Shown: positions 31,641 through 45,110, counted from the first letter of the stretch. The stretch: 64,000 bases of DNA from Gordius sp. MW1 (GCA_964036665.1 OZ038533.1:387001-451000), one strand, 5' to 3'. Translations and numbers: made by a program. Notes: a model not told the origin generated them from the sequence alone.

Positions 31641-33460
31641 TTCAAACCATATGGTTCGGAGACGCTAACTTATAAAGGAAACAGCTATTTAGGCTGTAAG
31701 ACAGACTAGAGGCAAAGCTATGAATAGGGAAATATGGTGGTAGCATCAATCGGTTAGGGATTTCATCGAAATAAAGAAAAATCTGTAAGGGCATTGGCAT
31801 ACCTAAAGATAGTCGGAGGATTATAGGGAGGCAAAGAGAGTCGCGAAAAAGGCTGTTGCAAAAGGGAAGAAAAATGCCGCGTATACCGAGATGGCAAACA
31901 AACTGGATCATAAGGGAGGGGGGCAGGCTTATTTACGAATTGGCCAAGATATGGGAGAAGAAAAGTCACGATATCGGAGTCCTTAAAATGGTCAAAAAAG
32001 AGGAGGGTCATACCCTATTCAAGCTGAAGGAAGTCATGGAAAGGTGAAAAGGATATTTCATAGAACTTATGACTGTTGCAAATGACAAAGATTCCCTTCC
32101 CAATATTGGGTCAAGTCATTCACGAGGATGCAGTTTAAACACATATGACAAGATGTAAAAAGGAAAAGCCAATGGCCCAGATGGAATACTTTGGGAACAT
32201 TTCTCGGATGCCGGAAAGAAGGAATCACGACCATTACGAACCTCTTTATAAAAATAATGGCTGAAGAGGAATTCCTAACCAATGGAGAGCAAGACGATTA
32301 TACCCTTAATCAAAGGCAAAGAAGACCCTAAATTTGGCTTGGCAATTACATAGGTATCAAGCTAACATGCCATTCCTTACAGCTTATGGGAAAGATCTTG
32401 GTAACAAGGCTGAAAAACGTCGGATTTGTGTCGCCAAATCTCTCCAATCTTCGCACTAATGATGGACCATTATGGGGAAAATAAAAGAGACCTACATATG
32501 GCCTTTATCGACTTAGAAAAGCTTATAACACGGCCCCTCGCGAGTTAATATTTTGCTTAAAAAAATATCCCTGACGCATACGTACGGCGAATGAGAAACA
32601 TTTTCTCAGACTTTTGCTTTAGAACGACAGTTGGGCACTCTAAACCTTTTTGGGTCAAAATGGTTTACATAAAGGTTCTGCTCTAAGTCCCTTTATTTAT
32701 AACTATGGACACGATTACTAGAGACATCCAAAAGCCATCTCCTTGGTGTATGCTGTATGCCAATGATATAGTACAATGCGAAATGACAAAAGAGAAGGTA
32801 CTCGAAGAAGCCGAAAAGTGGTCAAAGCGCTTACTATATGGTTTAAGGTCAACGATCGAAAAACTGTATACATGGAGATGAACGTTACAAGCACCCCATC
32901 GCTAGATGACATGTCTCGATGTTACATCAAGAGGGAGGTTACGCAACTGAAGTCAATGCCCTCTTAAAAAAGATGGCACAAATGGCGAAGTATATCCGGT
33001 GTAATGTGCGGCAAGAAAATGCCAACATGGTAGAAGAGCAAGGCTAACAAATTCATCGTAAGACCGGTGTTACTCTATAGAAGTGAAAAAAGACATTAAA
33101 CACCACTGAAGAAAAGCTATTACAAGCCACGGGGGCATGTGTTAGACTAGGCTCGACCATATGACGAATGACCTTCTCATGACAAATATGGGTATTCAAC
33201 CTATGGCGGACATGATTAACGAAAATCGGCTTAAGTGGTATGGGCATATACCAAGAAGAGAGCCGAGACGTAAATCGAAAAGTACTGGACATGGAGGTAC
33301 GGAAGAGAGGAAGAGGACGACCTCGTGTCACGTGGAAAGAACAAGTCGATAAAGTGATGGAAACTAAGAGGAATAATAAGACATCACTTAACTGATCAAG
33401 ATGAAAGGAACTCATCAAAACAGACCCCATGACTATGGGACCAAATATTTGATAAGATTT
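31640..33460 (+). pseudogene. RTE-like LINE relic (connection, RT and 3' end)
   Basis: Fragments in several frames follow the order of an RTE-like ORF. The connection region (LIYELAKIWEKKSHDIGVLK at 31,930-31,990) comes first. An RT region around 32,370-32,770 includes MAFIDLEKL-like and LYANDIV-like remnants. The C-terminal segment shows MADMINENRLKWYGHIPRRE and RTTSCHVERT. The end shares its tail with 25,552-25,740. Stops and shifts are frequent. Confidence 0.8.
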
Positions 33461-33469
33461 TTAGAAAAT

Positions 33470-35694
33470 ATAATGCCGCACCTTTTTTATTTCACATTTA
33501 CTTAAAATTAGCTTTGCTTAAATGAATAACTCATAAATATAGCAGTTAAGGTTCACCTCCACTAACTAGAGTTCTTTTTACATTACCAGTAAACATTTTG
33601 AATTTCAGAATTATAAAGTTATAGCTTAGTTAAAGTTAGAGCCTTTAACTCGATCCAACCCGAACCCGATACGAAAGCATTATAAATTTTTCAACCGAGA
33701 TCCGATCCCGAGGTATCGAGTTGACCTGCACAGTAAATTGCAAAATTTATGATTGACAAGAATGAAGGCCAAATTAGAACGAAATTAAGGTTTAACCACT
33801 CGCCCACAGATTAATTGTCATTATTAATTGTTAACAGTTCATAAGGTAATACGACATAGATGGCAAATTTACTCTGTGTATGCAACTAAGATGCGGTGGA
33901 TTACTTTACGTTCTCGTCATGCCAGATAGACTGATAAAGAATGCGAGTCGAATTTTCGAAAATGAAGGATTTCGCTTTTGCAAGAGAGTCTACAAGCGAC
34001 AAGGTCACCAAGACTCAGCGACTATATAGTTGGTATGAATGGTGCGGAAAATTTTATATTCTGAATTGATTCCTATGTTAATTTAATGTTTTTAACCAAT
34101 GTGAAGATGATGTGGATATATCAAAAGGAGTAACAGTAAAGAATAGCGTAAAAGCATTAAAAATAATCCAAAAAGCTAAATTTTTATAAATGGCAGATTG
34201 ACCTGATTAACGAATCGAGGCTAAATTTCACGAATTACGCCGCTAAAAAAAGAACTCGCCTTTTTCATGATTGAGTGAGAGATTAGACGGAATTGAATTA
34301 AAATAGAGGGACGAAGGAGCTCTACTTTATCATCAAGTTGTATAATCGGGGCGCCTTGCTTACTGTATTGATTGCATCTTTATTATAATTTAAATGCCAA
34401 TAATGAATAGAGTATGGCCAAGGTAAACTCGTTAAAAACTAATGGCTTGACTCAATTATGTTTTCGTTGAACTTTAAAATTGAGGGGTTATTGTAGCGCG
34501 CATATATGAAATAAATGTAGGAAATGTTTAAGATCTCCCGATAAAGTTATCTCGTTAAAGGCATTTCAAGAGCGGAGCTTTATTATTGGCATGTGATGCA
34601 GACTAATACCTGGAGGAATGATAAAACTTAATTAATCGCTCCTTTCTACAGTCTATAACGATAAACCTAATGTCCCAGGACTAATTGCTAAAGACTTTTA
34701 GCACAGAATTTAAAAATGATGCGTTTTAGGTATTGAGTAACATAGGGTTAATAATGCAAATAGACGAGGAAATCAAATATAGATATTTGTGTATTTCCAA
34801 TAAATTACCATTATTGAAAATAAATTCTACAAATAGATCTTTGTGTTTTTAAAAATATTGCCTAAATGAATAGTATTTTAAATGGATTTGGAGGCGAAAA
34901 CAACATTTTTTTGACCATTTTCAAGTATATATAGTAAAGCATGGATGATTTAAAAGCAAAACATTTTTAAATATGAATACAAAAAAAGTAAGCACAAAAA
35001 CGGGAGTCAAATACATTCGGCTTAAATGTTTACAGAAGGTTATTCCGTAGGTAAAGGCAAAAATTTGAAATGGGAAATCGTTTAAAATAAAGATAATAGC
35101 AAATAATTTAATATTGTTCTAAGATAAGTTAAACGTAGCATAGCATGCCTACCTTGCAAAATGTAAGACTATTTTTAATTTATTGGGTTAATAAGAAATA
35201 TAGCATCATAATTATAAAGAGTGACCAAAAAGGCTTAAAGTCGATTTATGATTACAACATATACGAGCGTAATGTGATATAATTGTTGTGTTATGGAAAC
35301 ACTTTGAAATGCGATAGTTTTGGATATATATATAACGAGAAGAAAATTTAACAAAAATTAACGTGAAAACGCAGTTGTACCCCATACAAAATATTGGGAT
35401 TTTGGGTGTTGTTAGAATGTAATTGTAAACTCTCCAATGGCCCGATGTGCACACTTTGGCGTCATATCAAGCAAGGCTAATAACCACGCTGCTTTAGTTC
35501 GCAAGGATGGAATATATAAAAGTCCATAGACGGTGGTGATGATGTATTTAAGAATTGTGCGTTTTCTGCAAACAATCATATCCACTCTCTCACCCTTATG
35601 CCACACCATAACAAGAATTATTTAAAACGTAACACAACGCTATAATAACGAGGCAAATTATAGATATAAAAATATTTTCGCGACATTATTTAAT
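33470..35694. other. Intergenic, no gene recognised
   Basis: Short open frames only. A small CCCGA/GATCC-rich patch at 33,650-33,725 resembles the hAT subterminal motifs elsewhere in the window. Confidence 0.4.
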
Positions 35695-38600
35695 TTATTT
35701 GCCATCGCCGCTTTGCTTTATGAGGGCGAATTTAAAAAATTCGTAAACGGACCAGGACAGAGCTGTAGCTGGCATTTGGTATACGACGCGAGCTTGTAGG
35801 CCTTGTAAGAAACCGGGCGGACCGCGAACTCGATGCACAGTTCTGGCTGCTTGTATCAAGCCCCGCACCACAGAATAGGAATGCTTGTTGCTGCTGCTGT
35901 TGTTGCTTTGTGGAGGAGATCTGGCTGTAGAACGTGTGGATAGTACGGTAACACCCATTTTCATGAAGGGAAATAGGGAAGGTTTAATGCGGGAAGGGGA
36001 AGAGTTATTGTTGGTGTTGGGTAAAGAGCGAAGAGAAGGGAAGTTGTGAGCCGATGTGGCTAATTCCTTGTTTCCTTTGAAGAATGTGTTTCCTTTGAGC
36101 GAGTCCAAGGGCGATGCGATACCGCGAGTGCTAACCTTGCTGGTGGATAAGCCGCCTGGGATAAAATAAATATATTTAATCAATAAAAGCACGTTTATTG
36201 CAAGCCTCAACGTGCAAATTAGAAGGAATAATATATATGCTGCAAAATGTATCATTTTAGTTTTCTTTCACATTTTTCAATGTGTAAAAGGTTAAAATGA
36301 ATAATAATAATTTATTATGCCGCAAAACCGAAGAAAATTAATAACAATCTTTAGAATTAGAAACTACTAAAGGGACATTCCATGTCAAATCGCCACGTTT
36401 TCGGCCGACCCCCTCAGAATTTTATAAAATTTAGTGGAAATGTTTAAACTAGTAAAATTATTAATTTCTAAAAATTTTAGCTCATTTGGGTCACTACTTT
36501 TCGAGTTGTGGGCGCTCAAAGGTCAAAAATCGGGCTTTTAAAAAATCGGTTCGTGACGCTATAATTAATAAAATTTATAGGTTATTGGTCCCCAAATCAT
36601 AGAATCTTGTTGTAGAGATAGGTAAGACCTATCTCTATAGAAAAAAATCAAAAAATTTTTTTTTATTGATTGGTCATCTCATTATGGCCGAAATGACAAA
36701 AATAGCATAATTAATGATGACCTCTCTCAAACCGTTTCAAATTTAAGACAAATATTTTATACTATCTATTAATCAAATTAAATAAAAGAAAAAGTTGGCC
36801 GGCCATCTTGAAAAGGTCATAAATTGTTAAAAGAGTTATTTTATTATTTGGCGCCAAAATGAATCTTTAAAAATGTTTTTTTTGCTCATTTAGTATTCAT
36901 ATTATTTTAAATATATCTATGATGCAAATATTTTTGCTATAAATTATCACCCCAATTCCCCCCCCCCCTTATATTCTCCTATCAATAATCTTCCCCGAAA
37001 GCTATAAATTTTATTTTTTTTTTAAATAGAAACAGCTGTAAAATGGCCTAAAATAATTTACTTCATTATAGTTGTAGGTACAAGTATATATTTATACTTA
37101 CTAAGCAATATTCCACCTCTATAATAAATAAATGGGAACTAATTCAAATTCAAGGTGATGAGGTGATGTTAAAAGTTTTAATGGATATGTTACTTGTTCA
37201 TTCGATTCCAAATGGTGGTTAGCCCTGGTTATAGATGAAAATTATAAGGATGAAAAAATAATAATTAGTTTGCTTCATCCATGCGGGCCGTCAAACTCTT
37301 TTGCTTTCCCAAATAAATGTCACAAATATCTCTCAAGAAATTGGATATATTAACAAATGTATCACCTTTAACCACAACCGGGAGAACTTATACCTTATCT
37401 AAAAGGAAAATGCTTGAAGCGACAACACAACTTAATGCCTTAAGTAAAATATACTTCAAATAATGATAAATTCATTTTTTATAGATTCTTGAAGACATGC
37501 CCTCCGTCATACTTTTCACATAAATATTTATTATTACATATGTCGAATAAAAATAAGTAAACATATACTTGTACCTACAACTATATTGAAGAAAATTATT
37601 TTAGGCCATTTTACAGCTGTTTCTATTTAAAAAAAAAATAAATTTATAGCTTTCGGGGAAGATTATTGATAGGGAGAGTATAAGGGGGGGGGGGGGGTTG
37701 GGGTGATAATTTATAGCAAAAATATTTGCATCATAGATATATTAAAATAATATGAATACTAAATGAGCAAAAAAACATTTTTAGAGATTCATTTTGGCGC
37801 CAAATAATCAAATAACTCTTTTAACAATTTATGACCCTTTCAAGATGGCCGGCCAACTTTTTCTTTTATTTAATTTGATTAATAGATAGTATAAAATATT
37901 TGTCTTAAATTTGAAACGGTTTGAGAGGGGTCATCATTAATTATGCTATTTTGGCCATTTCGGCCATTATGAGATGACTCAATAAAAAAAATTTTTTTTA
38001 ATTTTTTTCTATAGAGATAGGTCTTACCTATTACAACAAGATTCTATGATTTGGGGACCAATAACCTATAAATTTTATTAATTATAGCGTTACGAACCGA
38101 TTTTTTAAAAGCCCGATTTTCGACCTTTGAGTGCCCACAACTCGAAAAGTAGTGGCCCAAATGAGCTAAAATTTTCAGAAATTAATAATTTTACTAGTTT
38201 TAACATTTCCACGAAATTTTATAAAATTCTGAGGGGGTCGGCCGAAAAACGCCTTTTTATGATCGATTTGACATGGAATGTCCCTAAAATGAATGCCAAG
38301 CATCATTTCATGCCTGTATTTAACAAGACAAGAATCAGACTTATATCATATGACCCAATTAAATCCTACTTAAATTATACCTCAAATACCATATATTTAT
38401 ACTTAAGAGTGTAATTTATTTAAACATAAAATAACCGGCCAAGTCGCATGTGATTTCTTGGGTGTTGAGAAGAGTTTTACAAACGTCTAAAGGGGTAGTT
38501 ATGGCAGCGGCTAATCCACCCGCGATGGCTCCGGATAATAGGTGAGCGGGCAAATTGTAGGAACGATTTGGGTTCAACACATCCTGTCCCAATTCGTACG

Positions 38601-40664
38601 TTATGAAGTGCGTGCATTGAAATGGCACGTTAAGAGCCACTTGCGTCGGGTAGCTACGATAAAAGGCTCGAACTCCTTCCCGCCTCAAAACACCCAAAAA
38701 GCATTGACCCGACGAAGAGTAAGGGCTATTCAACGTTTGCATTCTTTGTTTCACCACTAACAACCAAATTACACGTATGGACATTTTTTTATATATTGCT
38801 TATTCATAAAACATGTTTGCCCATTATCCCCCCCCCCTGGAACAAAAGAGGAGACAGTCGATTAGTATGTGTTTTGAATATTTGTGTAATAAAATAAATA
38901 CAAGGTAAGATTACTTTTTAAATTTCAAGCCAATCAATCTCACAAACTCAACAAAAATTTTACAACGCACATAATTCGTTTTTTAATTTTCAAAGCCGTC
39001 TTGCTTAGTTTGGATTAACGCAATGAAATGACAATTATGTAAAGATTAACAAAAGATTCTTACCCTCGACTGGATTCATGATTGCGTCATGGAGCAGGGT
39101 GGCTGCCATACCAGCAACTCCTATTAAAAACAAGAAATACCTTATACAATTTGACCTTCAAGTCCAAAAATATATTGGAACATACTCACATGTTTAATAA
39201 TTTACAAGTAATGGCTAAATATCAATTGAACCATAGAAATGATACAAAACATGCTGTATACATTTATAAGGTAAATTTAGGTATATACAAACTTTATAAC
39301 TTAAAACTCATTGAAACTTTACCATGAGCCAAGACGTTTTTGAAGTAAGGCCCATTAGTATTATGATTGGAAGGGAGTGGAGTGTTAGGGATGGTCAGCG
39401 TTTTTTTAAGGGCTTCGTACGTGGAAAAGTATAGGGCATGAGCAGGACCAGCCCCCACAACAACGACGTTGAGGCCACGGATGGGTCTCCAAAAGCCTTC
39501 TGTTTTAGCTATATGCTTCAGACACTGAAACAAGTTCTTCCCTTCATAAAGCTTGTACGACACGAGGCTTTGCATGCGAGTCTGAGCAAGCGTTAAAAAA
39601 ACACAATAAAAATCCATGCAATGACATAAATTGACATGTGTCTTTATAAATTGTTAAGGATATGGAGGATTATTATTAATTTCAAATTTCATTCATTTTA
39701 ATGGGGGAGGGGGGTATATATGAGAAAAAAAACGTTGCCAATTAATATCAAATAAGTGCCTATTAATTTGATTTTTTATATACATAATACCTCAAATTAC
39801 ACAAATTACTCTAAAACAATTACTATCACACTATAAATTACAACCTAATATAAGGCTTATTAAAATTTAAATGGAAATGTATCTATTTAAAAAGTAACAT
39901 TATTAACTAGTAGTGCTTATTGGTAGAACTTAATAATACCCTCAGGACAAAATTAGATGTCAATATGACTTAGAGGCAAGCTATGTCAAGTAAGGTGTAA
40001 AAGGATATAAAAGTAAGAGGCATAAAAATTTGATGCAGTCATAAATTACCTGATTGAGAGGTTTATATTAAGAGTTGAAATTAAAAAATAAAAAATTTTA
40101 AAACAGTTTTTGGTGCTTTATATATTAAAAAGACATTTAACAAAATTTGGAATACAATGAAAAAATGGAGAAGATACTTAATTGATACCATTACCTTAAT
40201 CGTAAACTTCATTTAATTAAATTACTATTTTTATGTAATTATAATCATTTTATTATAAAAGAGATATAAAACTCTGGTATGTTAAATATGGTAAAATCAG
40301 TTCCCCTTTATTTTTTATACAAAAACATATAATAAACTCATATAAGAAATCAAACATAAACTATTAATAGAAATTTGTGTAATAAAATGAGGTTGTATTT
40401 AAATTTTTTAAGGATGAAAATGAGCATTATAAATTCTAAAAGATGACAATTTATTTATATTAAATGTAAAAAAGAAAAATTTATATTGGCATAAAACCAC
40501 TAAATATAATTAAACAATTTTTAGCACAAAACTAATAATAATACCTTAACAGAATCGATGGGATACATACAACTGTGCTCCATAATACCAGCTGCAGCGC
40601 CCGCAAGCATATGAGTTAATACCGCTGAATTCTGCGGGAGGGCTTCATATTCGTCATATTCCAT
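35695..40664 (-). CDS. SLC25A37/28-like: Mitoferrin, mitochondrial iron importer (SLC25A28/37 type)
   Basis: Minus-strand exons 40664-40545, 39581-39323, 39120-39064, 38756-38436 and 36155-35695 join in phase and give 405 residues. The three carrier repeats are present with their signatures PIDSVK, PVEVVK and PLDVCK. Mitoferrin-specific stretches include [40 protein letters not shown] and [17 protein letters not shown]. Mitoferrins carry ferrous iron across the inner mitochondrial membrane for haem and Fe-S synthesis. The protein is longer than the usual 340-360 residues because exon 5 opens with roughly 75-90 Ser/Asn/Pro-rich residues between PLDVCK and the last helix, on the matrix side. 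The start ATG begins [10 protein letters not shown], so little of the usual N-terminal extension is present. The last intron holds the fold-back element. Confidence 0.93.
36372..38284. mobile_element. 1.9-kb fold-back element with about 0.7-kb inverted arms
   Basis: The left arm (36,372 to about 37,100) and right arm (about 37,545-38,284) are near-identical inverted copies. They start GGGACATTCCATGTCAAATC and end with its complement. TAAA borders both sides (36,368-36,371 and 38,285-38,288), a possible 4-bp duplication. The 440-bp centre, read on the plus strand, encodes a fragment with [16 protein letters not shown] and [14 protein letters not shown] (37,210-37,320). This resembles a small domain that recurs at the C-terminus of transposon-encoded proteins. 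It lies in the mitoferrin intron. Confidence 0.8.
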
Positions 40665-42480
40665 TTTTCAACGCAACCCGCAAAAATATGGGCGAAACCT
40701 TTCTCATTTACGAGTTTGCGAAATTATAACAAAATTTTTAACATAAGTCAACTTGGTACTTAAGCGCAATTTTTAAAGATAAAGTTAGTTTATTTATATA
40801 AATCTGAAATCTGAATATAATATTAAATACTACAATTAAATAATAATATTAAAACACATTATATGAGAAATATCTTTTTATCTTCCTTTTTTAGAAGAGA
40901 CCAGGAATCCAAAAAAATTGGAAATTTAAATTTTGCAATTAAAATTCCTATTGGTTGCTTCAGTAAAAATGCGGGGGAATATAGGGGAAGGGGATCGCCT
41001 TCCTATTTTTTTAAATAAAGCCAAGGCCATTTTTTTATAAGATTCTGAACAGGGAAAAACTATTAAGTTAAAAATAGTAGCCTCCAAGATGGCCCTGTAT
41101 TTTTGGACTTGCTTTCTTCAGCGAGGGCCATGGGGTCATAATTTAGATTCGAGAGGGCAATTAAACGAATGGACGTAAAATCCAATTTTAAAAGGAGACC
41201 GTTTTGCCATGGGACAAGTGAGAAACTATCAGGACGCTTCGACCTTCAAGGGAAGGATTGGATGGAATTCGGGCCTTTCTAAGGGCTGACTGGATAATGA
41301 AATAAATTTAAGAGTGTCGCAGGTGTCTAAATTTATTTAGTCTGCAGTATAATGGGTGGCGTGTTTCTTCATCAACCGGCAGGTTGCAATTTTTCAGGCA
41401 TATGCTTTGGTGTATTTTGTTCCAAGGCGTAATGCCATATTGTTGGATAGCTCGCTAATCCTCTGACATCATTGGAGAACTTGCTAGGAAAAGCCAAGCC
41501 ATTTATTACGAAATTTATCAAACACCAAAGATCTAAGGTTGTAATGTAGTTTGGTATCGCAGCTCGAGGGAGATAAACATCGGACCTCTAAACCAAATAA
41601 GCATCCCAAATCTTTTGATTTGGTGAATGTCTTTGTATAAAATCGGTGGGTTTCGACTGGTAAAGTAGGTAGAGGGAAATGGACGATATTTCGGGCTATT
41701 ACGGCCCATAATCCGGGAGAAAAATATAATAAAGTCAAGATAAAGTCACAAAAAATAAAAATGAAGTAATGTGAGTTAATGGGTAACATAAACACGTTGA
41801 TGGATAAACAATAGAAATTACAAATTTGGTTATAGCGTTACAATAGCGATTGTAGGTATGGATGTTTTTATAAGCATAAAATAAGTACAAATGGTGCTAG
41901 GAAATAGGTGCGAAAAGAAAAAGTTGCTAAAAATAATAAAAGAAAAAAAGAAAAAGGGGAACACAGATTTTTTATATATAAATACAATAACTGTGTTTAA
42001 CAAATATTAGTATAATGTAATGAAAAAATAGGTAGACATAGTGTATTATATAGATATGTGTGGATGTGTGTGCCTGTAGTTATAAAATTGGCTGGGTTAG
42101 TCGTTAATTATTTGGGCTTGAGACTGTCGATCAGAACGCCTTTTACGAACTTATGTTGTATCGCACTCTGTAAAGGACGGTTGGGTTGTCCAAATGGTGT
42201 TTGTGGTGGCGAGGTTTCTGGTAGACATTTAAATTCCAAAGGGACCGGTAAGAATTTTTCATTGAGGGATCATGGGATAAATTTAGCGACGATAGATTAT
42301 GAGGATAAGTGGGAGGCCAGGATAAGGATCTGGGTGAACGAATTCGGCCTTTAGATTTTTTGGTGGCTTATAGCCAGGTGTAAGTATCGTATGATAAGTT
42401 GAGGGTGGATTCGAACAGATTTTGGGTTTCAATGTTATGTAAGATTTGTGTATGCAAAAATGCGCTTGTGGATCAGAAGC
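40665..42480. other. Intergenic DNA with possible retroelement remnants
   Basis: 41,645-41,712 repeats the block at 27,548. A frame at 42,058-42,351 ends in LATIDYEDKWEARIRIWVNE, vaguely like the endonuclease tail of Penelope-like elements, but this is weak. Nothing else is assigned. Confidence 0.3.
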
Positions 42481-42524
42481 AAATAATATTTCGCAATATT
42501 AATGTAGTTTTTTATATATCTAAC

Positions 42525-42580
42525 TAGATGAACCCGGCAAACGTTGTTTTGCCATTTACCCGGGTGTATTAAATTATGTT
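42525..42580 (+). repeat. Start of a GACCCGGCAAACGTTGTTTTGC dispersed repeat, truncated
   Basis: TAGATGAACCCGGCAAACGT followed by TGTTTTGCCATTTACCCGGG is shared with 48,347. The 3' end seen in the fuller copies is not present here. Confidence 0.5.
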
Positions 42581-43046
42581 GGAATTTTAGGGCATGTATG
42601 ATGATAAAGCGGTTATTGAAGTAAAAATAAAGTTTGATGCCAATATGTTCTACTTATATTGTTCTATTTCCGTATACAGTGCAACGCGTACGAATACAAC
42701 ATAACGCAATAATATATCAAATTTGTTAAAATATAAAAATAAAATAATTTAAAATGTAAAACTTTTATAAATTTTTTTTTATCCTTCTAAAGAATGACAT
42801 TTGCATAAGACAATTATAATTGCATGCCAAAGTATAAGTGATAAAATTTGCAACTAATCTGTACTAAAAAAATTAATAATAGATAAATAATGACATTTAT
42901 ATATATTGGAATACTAAATAGCATTTACTAAGAATAATCAACGTTGGATGACTGTCTCATATCATTATAAAATGATTTTCAATTAAGAAACACCCAAATC
43001 TAAATATATCCTGTAATAATAGTGTATTTGGAAAAATTTATTATAC

Positions 43047-44699
43047 CTTTGTAAAATAAGATACAGGTTTTTTGGGGTACTCACTAATGTCCTCACATAT
43101 TCCAAAGTCATTATTACAAAATATTAAATCATTTAATGCAGATAATGAGGTATGTCCAAGAACATTAAAACTCTGATCAACATTAGCTGTCAAATATAGA
43201 TAAAGATAAAAAATCGAAAAGTACCACTTGTGAACCAATTTATTATACCTTTGTAAAATAAGATACAGGTTTTTTGGGGTTCTCACTAATGTCCTCACAT
43301 ATTCCAAAGTCATTATTACAAAATATTTTATTTTTTAATGCAGATAATGAGGTATGTCCAAGAACATCAAAACTCTGATCAACATTAGCTGTCAAATATA
43401 GATAAAGATAAAAAATCGAAAAGTACCACTTGTGAACCAATTTATTATACCTTTGTAAAATAAGATACAGGTTTTTTGGGGTTCTCACTAATGTCCTCAC
43501 ATATTCCAAAGTCATTATTACAAAATATTTTATTTTTTAATGCAGATAATGAGGTATGTCCAAGAACATCAAAACTCTGATCAACATTAGCTGTCAAATA
43601 TAGATAAAGATAAAAAATCAAAAAGTACCACTTGTGAAGCAAATAAAAATGTGTTTTTTGAGAAAAATTTATTATACCTTTGTAAAATAAGATACAGGTT
43701 TTTTGGGGTTCTCACTAATGTCCTCACATATTCCAAAGTCATTATTACAAAATATTTTATTTGCAGATAATGAGGTATGTCCAAGAACATCAAAACTCTG
43801 ATCAACATTAGTTGTCAAATATAGATAAAGATAAAAAATCAAAAAGTACCACTTGTGAAGCAAATAAAAATGTGTTTTTTGAGAAAAATTTATTATACCT
43901 TTGTAAAATAAGATACGGGTTTTTTGGGGTTCTCACTAATGTCCTCACATATTCCAAAGTCATTATTACAAAATATTTTATCTTTTAATGCAGATAATGA
44001 GGTATGTCCAAGAACATCAAAACTCTGATCAACATTAGCTGTCAAATATAGATAAAGATAAAAAATCCAAAAAGTACCACTTGTGAAGCAAATAAAAATG
44101 TGTTTTTGAGTATATTTGATGGGGAGGATAAAAATTAATAGTAAGCAGAATTTCTGGATGTTGAATTAAATATTTTGAGGCATTTTTCAAATAAATAAAA
44201 ATGTGTTTTTTGAGAAAAATTCATTATACCCTTTGTAAAATAAGACACAGGTTTTTTGGGGTTCTTAATGTCCTCACATATTCCAAAGTCATTATTACAA
44301 AATATTTTATCTTTTAATGCAGATAATGAGGTATGTCCAAGAACATCAAAACTCTGATCAACATTAGCTGTCAAATATAGATAAAGATAAAAAATAAAAA
44401 AGAACCTCTTGTGAAGCAAATAAAAATATGTTTTTTGAGTATATTTGATGGGGAGGGTAATAATTAATAGTAAGTAGAATTTCTGGATGTTGAATTAAAT
44501 ATTCTGAGGCATTTTTCAAATAAATAAAATTGTGTTTTTTGAGAAAAATTTTTTATACCTTTGTAAAATAAGGTACAGGTTTTTTGGGGTTCTCACTAAT
44601 GTCCTCACATATTCCAAAGTCATTATTAAAAAATATTTAAATCTTTTAATGCAGATAATGAGGTATGTCCAAGAACATCAAAACTCTGATCGACACTGG
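43047..44699 (-). repeat. Seven tandem copies of one SNAPC3-like exon
   Basis: Exon copies: 43047-43186, 43249-43388, 43451-43590, 43678-43811, 43899-44038, 44230-44367 and 44559-44699. Each is preceded by a pyrimidine-rich tract and followed by GTATAA, with spacers of 62, 62, 87, 87, 191 and 191 bp. The copies and their spacers are nearly identical, so the array expanded recently. Copies 1, 2, 3 and 5 are 140 bp with intact splice sites. Copy 4 lost six bases and its acceptor AG. Copy 6 has a three-base loss and an extra base at the donor. Copy 7 has a one-base insertion. Confidence 0.85.
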
Positions 44700-44921
44700 C
44701 TGTCAAATATATATAAAGATAAAAAATAAAATAGTACCTCTTGTGAAGCAAATAAAAATGTGTTGTTTGAGTATATTTGATGGGGAGGATAATAATAAAT
44801 AGTAAGTAGAATTTCTGGATGTTGAATTAAATATTCTGAGGCATTTTTTAAGTTATTTATGTAGTATGTATGTATTTTTTGCCCCGAAGACACCCAAGAG
44901 CTTAGTAAGTGCAATCCTATA

Positions 44922-45110
44922 CGCTCCTGCTCATCTCGATTAAAACGCAGCCAACTAATATGGTTAAAATTGGCAATTTAAAACATATATAAATACATTT
45001 AGTACATATATAGATATATTTAATATCTATATATTTTATATAATATAATATATGTATATATGTTATATAAAGATATATATAATGAAATAATATTAGTACA
45101 ATTAGTTATT
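44922..45110. repeat. Dispersed repeat related to the 5,338 element
   Basis: CGCTCCTGCTCATCTCGATT then AAAACGCAGC, followed by a GATATATTTAATATCTATAT block, repeats the left part of 5,338-5,510. The matching right end was not found. Confidence 0.6.

Noticed and set aside
43041-43863. Overlapping minus-strand frames of 63-94 residues as separate small genes
   Set aside because: They are the same exon plus intron sequence read through in each tandem unit; the exon borders explain them better.
43037-44875. CRISPR-like direct repeats
   Set aside because: Units are about 200-330 bp, near-identical including spacers, and coding with splice signals in a eukaryotic genome.
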